Source: Coenobita brevimanus (lineage: Eukaryota > Arthropoda > Malacostraca > Decapoda > Coenobitidae). From it: a stretch of DNA of 64,000 nt. The stretch is from contig CM064669.1 of NCBI GenBank assembly GCA_032717465.1, positions 51,488,194 to 51,552,193 on the forward strand. Direction: 5' to 3'. Positions 12,901 to 19,284 of the stretch are shown in pieces (position 1 is the first letter of the stretch; every line of letters begins with the position of its first letter). The notes beneath the pieces are model-generated. The model searched no databases, was not told where the DNA came from, and was given only the letters and a program-made list of their open reading frames with translations. Position numbers and translations under genes: made by a program.

Positions 12901-15900
12901 GGTGCCAGTTACTTCTTTCCCTCAAAATTCACAAGGTAGAGGTGGAAACACAAAGCAGAGACACAACTCTCCCATAGCAATTCTGTGTGTAGGTCCTAAG
13001 TCAGTTTGTGGTGGGTGTATGTGAGTGAGGGTGGTGTGAGTTGGAAAGTGGCAGCCTGATAGTGGAGGACAAGGTGACAGGGAGGAGATTCGTTTTTGGC
13101 CACCCCAACTGGGATTAAAGCATCTGGCTGTAGATAGATAAATAGGTAATTATGTATAGACTGTCCTTCAGTTATTATTTATTTTTATTTTTATTTATTT
13201 TCTCATAAATTCACCGCATCCCTAGGTGGGACAAGAGATCTGGGTGATGATGATGATGATGATGATGATGATGGTGGTCTACATAAGCATCTGTCACTCT
13301 TGCAGTTACATGATGATTGCTCCCAGCATTCAGCAAACCCGATGTGGAACGTGGCTGAAGAGGAATCTGCCTGTTGATGGTTCTGTTGGTATGAGTGATG
13401 TCACCTCCATGTACACTGCTATATGTCTAATGGGTAAGAACCAGACTTTTTTTTTTAAAGAAAAATTGGCATCTCTCCATATTCAGTACTAAGCTGTAGC
13501 AAGGGATTAGAATATGATGCTAATCATGAAAAAGTTCTACAGAAAGGGTGCAGAGCCATATTATTGTCTTATGCTGCCATTGATCTACAAGAAATAAGTT
13601 ACAAAATGACAAAAAATTCTTCCTTATTAAAGTGAATGAACCAGACATCAATTTAGAGGGGGTGGGGGTACATACCCTGCTATGTTTTTGAAGGACCAAT
13701 GATTGCTTATGATAAAAAAAAGTGTTATTTACCAGATTGTATGTAAAATCTTGCATAAATGTTGTTATAGAATCATATCAGTGAAGAGAGGGATTTGGTA
13801 TTAAATTTTGATGAATTTGGTGGTGAGTTAACTTGAATTCAGACTTGTGGCAGTTCTGTTAGGTATCATACACTCATTTCCAAAGTCCAGAATCTGGCCC
13901 TGTAAACTACGGTAATGCTATAGTCTTTTCACTTTAACTGTACTGTCACTTGACTTCAGAATATTGTAATTTTATCTCATTACTCTTTTCACTTTAGCTT
14001 GACTTGAACTGATGTGATATGAAGCATGTAAGTGTGGATATTTATGTTTATGCCTGTGAGGTGGAGTCAAGATTCTAGGGGCTCTAATGGTGAGTAAATG
14101 AGAGTCTGACCCATCTGACTGAGCAGAGTTAGGTTAGTCACATAATGTCAAGCTGTTTTCTTGCTCTCTAAATCTTGCCTACCTCTTCTTTGGATGGGAA
14201 AAGAGGTTTGGATATGATGATAAAATTATGAGCATGATGAATTGCTAAGCCATTTATTTTTACAGGCCCTCTGGCACGTAACGTCCTTACGGAACTCACC
14301 GACGTGGATCTCTCAACAAAGACGTTCCCATTCTTCTCGTTTAAAGAGATTGATGTAGGGCTGGCCAATGGCATCCGGGCAATGAACATCACCCACACAG
14401 GAGAGCTAGGATGGGTGTTGTATATTCCAAATGAGGTACGGTAAGTGAGATTGTGTGTGTGTGTGTGTGGGTGTGTGTGCATGCGTGCGTGCGTGCATAC
14501 CTAATTGTATCTTTTCAGGAATGAGTCAAGCTCTTACCCTCCCGTGTTTTGAACGAGTTTTATCATACATATCTTTAAATTTATGAATAGTTTTGGCACA
14601 CACTATTTCATTCTGTAGTGCATTCCACTGCCAGTTGCACTATTTGGGAAACTGAATTTCCTTACGTTTTTATCATCTCTTTTTTATTTCAGTTTTTTGC
14701 AGTGTCCCCTTGCTGTTGCTTCCCTATAGGTTATATGCACATTTATGTCTATTTTCTCTTTTCCTGTGATGCCTTTATATAGCATAATCATGTCTCCTCT
14801 TTTCCTTCTCTCTTGTAATGTTGGCTGGTTTAATATTTCTGGTCTTTCTTCACAGTGTAGAGCTCTTAAGATTGGTTCCCATCTTTTAGTGTCCCTTTGC
14901 ATCTTTTCAATCATATCTATTTGTTTTTTGATATGTGGATTCCAGACTACAGAATCATACTCCAGAGTTGGTCTGATGAATAATGTGATTATCTTTCTCA
15001 GCATGTCTTCATTTATATATGTAAATGCTGTTCTCATATTAGCAAGCAGTGTGTACATGTTCTGCCTCCTCCCTCCTTCAAATTCACTCAGATATACCTT
15101 TTTCACCACTCTGTTGTCATCTGTTCTCTCTATATGACCATACCATCTCAGTACACTACTTCCTCACTCCACAGTTTCACAGATAACATTATTTCATATC
15201 CAATCCACTCTCTGTCCTCCACATACATTCCTCAGCAGTCCCTTCTCCACTTCTCTTACTCTTGACTTTTGATTTTCATGCCCACCATAGTCTCACATCT
15301 ATATGTTAAAGGTGGCACACTCCTTCATGTAAGCTTTGTGCAGGTGTAACACTCAAGCCTTTGTTTCTTACCAAGGCCTTCATAGCACCAGCTACTTTCT
15401 TTCCTTGTGCCACTCTGCTTTCCACTTCTTTTGCACATTTTCCCAGGTATTTGAACTCTCTCACATATTTCAGTCTCTCTCCATTCACTGTAACATCATA
15501 CAGGGAGTCCTCTTCTCTCTCTGTAACCATCACTTTACTCTTTTCTACGTTGACTCTCAAGGTACGATGCTCACAGATGTCAACAGAACTCTGCTCTTGC
15601 CTACCAAGTTCTTGTCCGGTATTTGCAAGTAGTAGTAGTTAGGAAAAACTCCTGTATAAAAAGCCAGGAGCTGTTGATCCCAACAGCTTTCATAGCTTCA
15701 GATACATCTAGGGAATTCCAATTTATATTTGTGTTCAAATCTCTAAGTAGTAAGAGTCTTTAAGAGTTTTCTTCCATTCTGTGTAGTTGGGTTCTTAAGC
15801 TCTGTACTGTCCTTTCTGCCAGGTCTTTGTATTCACCTATATCACATGGTCATGCTGTTGATTAGTTCTCCCACTCTGGTCATGCTGTTGATTAGTTCTC

Positions 15901-18900
15901 CCACTCATTTTTTTCCCTTACTTTCTGTATAATGATGATGATAATGCTACATGTTTTTCAGTATGCTCTTCACGTGTACAACAACCTGGTGGCTGTTGGC
16001 CGCAAGTACCAGATGCGTCATGCTGGCTACTATGCCATGCGCTCCCTCAGGATAGAGAAGTTCTATGCTTTTTGGGGCCAGGACCTCGACTCCACCACTA
16101 CCCCTCTTGAATGTGGCCGTGGATTCAGAGTTAAGCTTGGGGTGGGTATTGCACAGTTATCAGTTGAATTGGTGCCGGATAGGAACACCTGTTTTTCTGT
16201 ATTAGAGAGTACATTACAAGGGAAAAGTGTTAACCCTTTCAGCATGAGGATCCCATTTTTATTTTATGTTAGTTGGTGATAAGGGACTTGTAACAATTCA
16301 TAAAATGTTACAATTATGTATTACAGCTACAACAACAGCAACAGCTTTTTTTCTGGGGGGGGTGGAGAGTGTAGAGAGGGGAGTGGTAGGTGGGGGCACT
16401 AACCAACCACTCACTTGATGTAGTGCTGCTCTCGGGTGCTTGCGCTTTCCTCTCTTCCTTCCTTCTTTCCATTCTTCCTTTTCTGTCCTTCTTTCATACA
16501 TTCTTTCCTCATCCATCTGTCTATGGGTGACTCAGTAGTGAGTGACAAGCTAAATGGTTTCCTCTACACTAGGAAACCATTTACTATGCTGGGTGGTAAC
16601 CACATAGCCAAATTATGGCGCCTGGTGGTTTAGTGGGGGATTAAGGTACCCCTGTCGAATTGAGCTGGTACAATTTTATATCCAAGGGGTGGTTGGGGTT
16701 TATAGCTTGTAATACCACTCAGGGATGATTGAGGCTGGTCTCTTTCATCTTAAATATCAGGACCAACTTGCCTAGTTCCGGGCTCTTGCGCTTCTCATGG
16801 GGCAACACTGGATTAGATCATGAATGAATGAATATTTAGAGAGGATGGGGGAGAGCCTTCCTCATTTCTCTCCATTTCTCACTCACAATGGTTAGCTCTT
16901 AATAGTTCCCCCCAATCCACCCCTACCCACTCAAGCACATAAATTTCTTATGGGCTAGTAGGCTTTTGTTATCAATATGTTCCTCCTGTGTACTCCAAAG
17001 TATTTAATGATTTTCCTTGCCTTGGTACAGAAAGGCATCCACTTCATTGGTCGTGAGGCCCTGGAGCAGCAGAAGGCAGAGGGTGTAAAGCGTCTATATG
17101 TCCAGCTTCAACTTCAGGACCATAACCCGGAGGTGGACCCCTGGGCCTGGGGAGGCGAGCCCATATACCGTAATGGCATGTTTGTTGGGGTCACTACCAC
17201 CACAGGGTATGGATTCACACTCAATAATCTGGTGAGTGGAGCTGTTTGGTTATGTAGTTGGTTTATTTTCATCAGATGGTACTGGGACACTCCTACAGTT
17301 TGAATACTGAGTTGCATGAAATTCGATGATCGTTAATTATGAGGTGGCAGTGAGTCATCTTGGTTATTAGTCAAATCATCCTTTCAGTCTGAAATGACCA
17401 GCAACTGAGCTGAAAGGAGTTATGAGTCTTTTTCAGATTAACCTCTCTGTGGCTACCGATGTCAAATGACGTTTTACCGTAGTATGGCCGCCACTGTCAT
17501 TCCAGCACCCCTTATAAAAAACGGAAAAAAATTTTGCAAAGCGAATCAACGTTTTGAACATCATGAGACTGACCTACACTACACTCTCATACAGCTCATC
17601 AATCAGTTCAAAACCTGTTGCCATGATGAGCAGATTCTTTGTTTTTTCGCTTGTGGCCATGCCTAAACATGCAAAACTACACCCATTATCTCTACCCAGA
17701 TGAAAATATCATCTTTTTCTTCCCCTGTGAAACACACACAACCACCCTGTTTATGATTATGAATAAATACAGGCGAAAACAAAAAAGACATGATAATAAG
17801 AGAAAAATACATTTTTGTTTTGGCATCTTTACCTATTTGCTGTGGTTCGTTGTACTGGTTTGGATTATTCAATGTAGTGCGACTTACAGAAAACTGTGAA
17901 AACTTTTGGGAAGTGAACGAACATCTTGGACATGAGACAGACTTTCACTTCACATTCTCACACCTCATTTGTCGGTTCACCACCTGCTGCTATGACAAGT
18001 GGCTGTACAATTGTTTTCGCTCGTGGCCATGCCTAGACACACGTAATAACACCCAATATCTCGATCCAGATGGAAAATATCATCTTTCTCCTCCCTTGCG
18101 AAACACACAAACCATCCTGTTTACAATTATAAATAAATACATGCATAAAAAAATAAAAACATGAAAATAAAAGAGGAATAGCAACAGCAGTCTTTCTTTT
18201 CATGTAATGGAACAGGAGCACACTTAGGGCTCAAATATGGTCATGTTTGCAAGAAGTTTTATGAGCCTTAGTTATGAGGAAGGAATGAGTCTCTTTTTTT
18301 GTTATACAGTACTCCATTTCACCGAGTCTGGCACCATCAGTGATGTCCTCAACGCCTGTAGTGTTGATGTAAATCCTCAGCACTAGGTAAACCTCTGTTT
18401 ATTACCTTGAGAACCAGTATCAAAAGACAATACAAAAAGGTATATCCAGTACTGAGGACCTTTATCAGTGCTACAGGTGTTGAGGACATCACTGATGGTG
18501 CCAGACTCGGTGAAATGGAGTACAGTATAATTAAATTTATCCTGTATTCTGACTACACTTGGCCATAAGCTAAGCTGAAAAGGGTTAAGGATTTTTGTCA
18601 GGTTAGACTAAGTGCATTATTGTAAGATGTTAGTTTGCAATACATTTGTCTCAGGTGTGTCTTGGATTTGCTAGAAACAATGTATGGTATGCAGTGATGT
18701 ATCAGTTTACTACAGTTATTCATTTTGTCATAGGTGCATTCAGAACAGTATCCATAATAACTTTTTTTTTTTTTTTTATTAGGTGTGTCTTGGATTTGTG
18801 AGAAACTATGAAGCTGATGGCAAGTTGGGCTATGTGACTCCAGAGTATGTGATGGCAGGGGACTACGAAGTGGATGTGGCGGGCATGCGGTACTCAGCAA

Positions 18901-18980
18901 GTGTCACCCTTCGTTCTCCTTCCTTGCCTACTAAATTCCCTGAACCTCAAGACAACCGATACTTGGCCACACAAACCTAA
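782..18980 (+). CDS. PDPR: PDPR, pyruvate dehydrogenase phosphatase regulatory subunit (C-terminal half, 8 exons)
   Basis: The joined exons are 782-949, 9134-9297, 10825-10973, 13306-13433, 14266-14435, 15962-16141, 17031-17231 and 18783-18980. Every junction is GT-AG and phases match throughout, giving 451 residues up to a TAA. In the known family, PDPR is a mitochondrial-matrix flavoprotein-like subunit that restrains pyruvate dehydrogenase phosphatase; it is related to dimethylglycine and sarcosine dehydrogenases. Seen here: the end of the FAD-oxidoreductase central region (GRCLRMSPLFPKLKAAG, GYERPSYF; residues 1-56), a GcvT-like folate-binding fold (from about AACREQVAILDYSSF to exon 6) and the C-terminal GcvT barrel (WGGEPIYRNG, VCLGFV). 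The GEPIYRNG and AFWGQDLDSTTTPLECGR stretches favour PDPR over DMGDH or SARDH. The FAD-binding N-terminus lies upstream of the window. Introns are up to 8.2 kb and full of transposons. Confidence 0.9.
1016..1074 (+). pseudogene. Degenerate duplicate of the 3' end of PDPR exon a
   Basis: It reads DYELPSYFVHKKSSQM then stop, against GYERPSYFIHDKSTQVEG in the true exon 119 bases upstream. The nucleotide match runs over about 55 bases and includes the old donor region (GTAAAGTC). The two copies are separated by a GTA-rich microsatellite (about 962-1015). Confidence 0.7.
1085..3670 (+). mobile_element. LINE A (RTE-like), decayed, with RT and zinc finger
   Basis: In order the reading shows a possibly displaced VGKVHGRI RT motif at about 1110-1280, a linker region (KNKAVMDAFCSEMRRVLAEQ), the RT palm (FVELEKAFDRVPRKM at 2400; YAEDLVLI at 2650, where the usual ADD is changed), a PHD-like zinc finger (CGVCDKWVHKRC then CALC, 2860-2950) and the thumb (MLYGSETWPVKEEDIRRL). 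Several stops and frame changes break the frame. The 3' end is the family tail GCATGTTGGAGCCTT near 3640. The segment around 3490-3540 contains a 33-bp tandem duplication. It cannot be active. Confidence 0.85.
4756..7947. mobile_element. Tigger/pogo-like DNA transposon, 3.2 kb, TA target duplication
   Basis: The left end CAGTACCCTCACGTCCAACA and the right end, reverse-complemented CAGTACCCTTGCGTTCAACA, form imperfect inverted repeats of about 32 bp. TA flanks both sides (4754-4755, 7948-7949). No transposase is recognisable, only a charged ORF at 7448-7696 (FSERQKKGERNFKGFMREDE) of unknown meaning. It is probably non-autonomous or decayed. The stretch 4830-6400 is otherwise non-coding. A LINE fragment is nested at 6410-6960. 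Confidence 0.85.
6410..6960 (-). mobile_element. LINE 3' end nested in the Tigger-like element
   Basis: The minus-strand ORF at 6744-6932 reads MDNERLVKKITRSDVRGVRL then GRPRIGWMDSVKRAL, a C-terminal block of RTE-type LINEs. The rest of its 3' region extends to a (GATA)n tail at 6413-6432. A motif CTAGGCTGCTTCCCCCAAGG, also found at the LINE D end near 10305, lies next to the tail. Confidence 0.7.
8478..8665 (+). repeat. Dispersed repeat E, copy 2
   Basis: It shares GTGTAATCACATTGGAGGG, GATCTGTAACCGAGAAAACT, CAAGCAACCATGACATAG and GATCCAGTTCTGTCATA with the other copies, in the same order. It sits in the PDPR a-b intron. The flanking 8666-9133 shows no gene, only a (GATGTT)-rich tract near 8970-9025 resembling the repeat I tail. 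Confidence 0.55.
9134..9297 (+). CDS. PDPR: PDPR exon b
   Basis: The acceptor is TATATTCCAG and the donor is TGG|GTAAGT. The split GAC codon across the intron encodes D56. The exon then encodes residues 57-110, including TWTKPPWYDLVAEEY and the GcvT start CREQVAILDYSSFAKFDI. It ends in phase 0. Confidence 0.88.
9332..9617 (+). mobile_element. LINE B 3' end fragment
   Basis: It reads RNRLRWFGHVDRMENEWLIR in one frame, then GTGGTCACCCCATGTGGGAT and a tail AGTAGATAGATTG. The same C-terminal block and tail occur intact at 50560-50818. It lies just 35 bases after the donor of PDPR exon b. Confidence 0.8.
9895..10090 (-). mobile_element. 5S-rRNA-derived SINE (SINE3-like) with LINE B tail
   Basis: On the minus strand, 10087-10013 reads as the 3' two-thirds of 5S rRNA, including GTACTTGGATGGGTGACCGC then CTGGGAACACCAG and GCTGTTGGC. 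A unique body follows, then GGCCACCCCGTCTGGGATAC and GGCGTCTGGCAATGAATG, which matches the LINE B 3' tail. It ends in short ATGA/A repeats. The 5S head gives an internal Pol III promoter in known SINE3 elements; here the 5' third is missing or diverged. Confidence 0.82.
10195..10525 (-). mobile_element. LINE D 3' end (CR1/L2-like)
   Basis: The minus strand reads SGKEKTDINEYIRHCKKLHK then FSFPCRATALWKALPNEIV, the C-terminal block of a non-LTR polymerase. It is the same family as 14480-15085 and 38160-38935. Its end carries the CTAGGCTGCTTCCCCC motif and a (GATA)n tract. Confidence 0.72.
10825..10973 (+). CDS. PDPR: PDPR exon c
   Basis: The acceptor is TGTCCACAG and the donor is CCA|GTAAGT. 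It encodes residues 111-159, including the VEALQYLCSNDVDIPVG and GGIIHTGMQNSNGGYEND motifs of the folate-binding GcvT fold. It ends in phase 2, with the split codon completed as His in the next exon. Confidence 0.88.
11225..11370 (+). repeat. Dispersed repeat I, ending in (GAT)n
   Basis: It contains GGGCTGTCTGGACATTGCTA and CCTAGGGTGGGAAAGAAGGT, then a GATGATGATG run. It is nearly the same as 37915-38057. Partial look-alikes end at about 9025, 13268 and 14230. It is a probable SINE with a microsatellite tail. Confidence 0.65.
11375..11690 (+). mobile_element. LINE A internal fragment
   Basis: It reads QLLNEEFDWNREGLEPADPV and SRAIGRLQVEKAAGVSGLTA, aligning with 1880-2070 of LINE A. It stops abruptly where the mariner-like element begins. 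Confidence 0.8.
11690..12800 (-). mobile_element. Tc1/mariner transposon, DD34E transposase with one stop and one frameshift
   Basis: The transposase runs from ATG at 12736 to a TAA just below 11712, about 340 residues. It shows an N-terminal helix-turn-helix region (ERTQWAKLAVMKSLA), first Asp in VMFSDEGIFQ, second Asp in MHDSAPCHKSR and Glu in PDLNLIENCWAKMK; 34 residues separate the second Asp from the Glu. Defects seen are an in-frame TGA at about 12428-12430 and a frameshift at about 12010. Imperfect inverted ends (TGTTTCCCTTGTTTTT left, TGTTTGCCCTGTTATTTT right) lie near 11730 and 12760; the outer ends are uncertain. It sits in a PDPR intron. Confidence 0.85.
13005..13140 (+). mobile_element. 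LINE B 3' tail fragment
   Basis: It reads through GGCAGCCTGATAGTGGAGGA and GGCCACCCCAACTGGGATTA, ending TGTAGATAGATAAATAGG. It is the same tail as at 50750-50818, heavily 5' truncated. The region 12801-13004 shows nothing recognisable. Confidence 0.7.
13306..13433 (+). CDS. PDPR: PDPR exon d
   Basis: The acceptor is CACTCTTGCAG and the donor is ATGG|GTAAGA. It encodes residues 161-202 (MMIAPSIQQTRC, SVGMSDVTSMYTAICLMG). The acceptor lies about 35 bases past a (GAT)n tract that looks like the tail of a dispersed repeat, so a transposon ends almost at the splice site. Confidence 0.87.
13475..13640 (+). repeat. Dispersed repeat G, copy 1
   Basis: It has CATCTCTCCATATTCAGTAC, AGAATATGATGCTAATCA and GCAGAGCCATATTATTGTC, in the same order as 29205-29375 and 60885-61070. 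Non-coding. The region 13641-14070 that follows shows no recognisable feature. Confidence 0.6.
14266..14435 (+). CDS. PDPR: PDPR exon e
   Basis: The acceptor is TTTTTACAG. Two donors are possible, GAG|GTACGG at 14436 and CG|GTAAGT at 14441. Only the first keeps the next exon in frame (phase 0), so I chose 14435 although the second looks stronger by consensus. It encodes residues 204-259 (GPLARNVLTELTDVDLS, GIRAMNITHTGELGWVLYIP). Confidence 0.85.
14480..15085 (-). mobile_element. LINE D C-terminal region
   Basis: The minus strand reads NMYTLLANMRTAFTYINEDM, FIRPTLEYDSVVWNPHIKKQ, then QPTLQERRKRGDMIMLYKGI, a typical thumb/C-terminal block of CR1/L2-type polymerases. Its 3' end runs into a GT-rich tract next to the donor of PDPR exon e. 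It is joined without a gap to another LINE at about 15086. Confidence 0.78.
15086..15640 (-). mobile_element. LINE B-related fragment (thumb region)
   Basis: The minus strand reads MRVNVEKSKVMVTEREEDSL, GERLKYVREFKYLGKCAKEV and ESRVAQGKKVAGAMKALVRN, followed by decayed C-terminal sequence to VVKKVYLSEFEGGRRQ. It aligns in order with LINE B residues after the FADD motif. It is distinct enough to be a sister family. Confidence 0.75.
15836..15905 (+). repeat. Tandem duplication, 36-bp unit x2
   Basis: GGTCATGCTGTTGATTAG followed by TTCTCCCACTC is repeated exactly once in tandem, about 60 bases before the acceptor of PDPR exon f. The unit is simple and non-coding. Confidence 0.85.
15962..16141 (+). 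CDS. PDPR: PDPR exon f
   Basis: The acceptor is GTTTTTCAG and the donor GGG|GTGGGT is non-optimal. It has exactly 60 codons and phase 0 at both ends. It encodes residues 260-319, including YALHVYNNLVAVGRKYQMRH, AGYYAMRSLRIEKFYAFWGQ and TTPLECGR, the strongest PDPR-family block in the window. Confidence 0.9.
16340..16850 (+). mobile_element. tRNA-like SINE F, long copy
   Basis: It has a Pol III A-box-like TGGTTTAGTGG at 16626-16636 and a decayed B box about 35 bases later. The body continues with GGGGTGGTTGGGGTTTATAG and CACTCAGGGATGATTGAGGC, and the tail is ATGAATGAATGAAT. An upstream part with CTGCTCTCGGGTGCTTGCGC and TCTATGGGTGACTCAG is shared with 22981-23120 (-) and 25070-25220 (+). It lies in the PDPR f-g intron. 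Confidence 0.72.
17031..17231 (+). CDS. PDPR: PDPR exon g
   Basis: The acceptor is TTGGTACAG and the donor is CTG|GTGAGT. It has 67 codons in phase 0. It encodes residues 320-386, beginning KGIHFIGREALEQQKAEG and containing DPWAWGGEPIYRNGMFVG, the GcvT C-terminal barrel signature of PDPR. Confidence 0.9.
17430..18180 (+). repeat. Diverged tandem duplication, roughly 400-bp unit with coding look
   Basis: Unit 1 (about 17500-17810) and unit 2 (about 17890-18180) share TCGTGGCCATGCCTA-type and CCACCCTGTTTATGATTATG-type phrases. At protein level unit 1 gives RLWPCLNMQNYTHYLYPDEN and unit 2 gives RSWPCLDTRNNTQYLDPDGK, with ETHTTTLFMIMNKY against RNTQTILFTIINKY. I do not recognise the family. Confidence 0.6.
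18303..18529. mobile_element. Foldback MITE, 227 bp
   Basis: The left arm TATACAGTACTCCATTTCAC and the right arm, reverse-complemented TATACTGTACTCCATTTCAC, continue in inverted match for about 60 further bases (ACCATCAGTGATGTCCTCAA in both). The loop is about 75 bases. The TA flanks fit a TA target. No coding capacity. It lies in the last PDPR intron. Confidence 0.82.
18655..18690 (+). pseudogene. Decayed copy of the 5' end of PDPR exon h
   Basis: CTCAG|GTGTGTCTTGGATTTG is followed by C-T-AGAAAC. The first 18 bases after the AG equal those of the true exon 128 bases downstream, and the reading VCLGFARN parallels VCLGFVRN. Similarity stops after about 30 bases. Confidence 0.7.
18783..18980 (+). 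CDS. PDPR: PDPR terminal exon h
   Basis: The acceptor is an unusually long T-run followed by ATTAG. It encodes residues 387-451 (VCLGFVRNYEADGKLGYVTP, GDYEVDVAGMRYSASVTL) and ends at TAA 18978-18980. No canonical AATAAA is visible in the next 300 bases. A decayed copy of its first 30 bases, with its own CAG acceptor, lies at 18655. Confidence 0.88.
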   Translation: MCLGFVRNYEADGKLGYVTPEYVMAGDYEVDVAGMRYSASVTLRSPSLPTKFPEPQDNRYLATQT

Positions 18981-19284
18981 TTAGTCTGGCCGCCAGCCAA
19001 CTCCAAACAAGGTTCAGCATAGCTATACTCTGTTCACATTAATTATGTGTAAAATTGCCATATCTTCACCTTGAATGCTGAGGTGTAATGAGATTAACAC
19101 TATGATATGTTGCTGTTTATGAAGAAATGCTCTGGAGAGGATATAGAACTATAGTATTTTCTAATTCTGACATTGAGCTATGGGAAATTGGATGCAAAAA
19201 GATAAAAATCTTATCCAAGTTAAAGTGAATGCATTGTAGCATATCACAACACTGTTTTGAAGAACATTTCATACTTTATTTCAA
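18981..19284 (+). other. PDPR 3' untranslated region, containing repeat G
   Basis: This is about 300 bases between the PDPR stop and the start of LINE B. Bases 19048-19235 match the dispersed repeat G (CACCTTGAATGCTGAG motif). I see no AATAAA here, only a GATAAA near 19200, so the real polyadenylation site may lie inside the downstream LINE. Confidence 0.45.

Noticed and set aside
14436..14440. PDPR exon e extended to 14440 using the GTAAGT donor
   Set aside because: It would put exon f out of frame and lose the conserved YALHVYN start.
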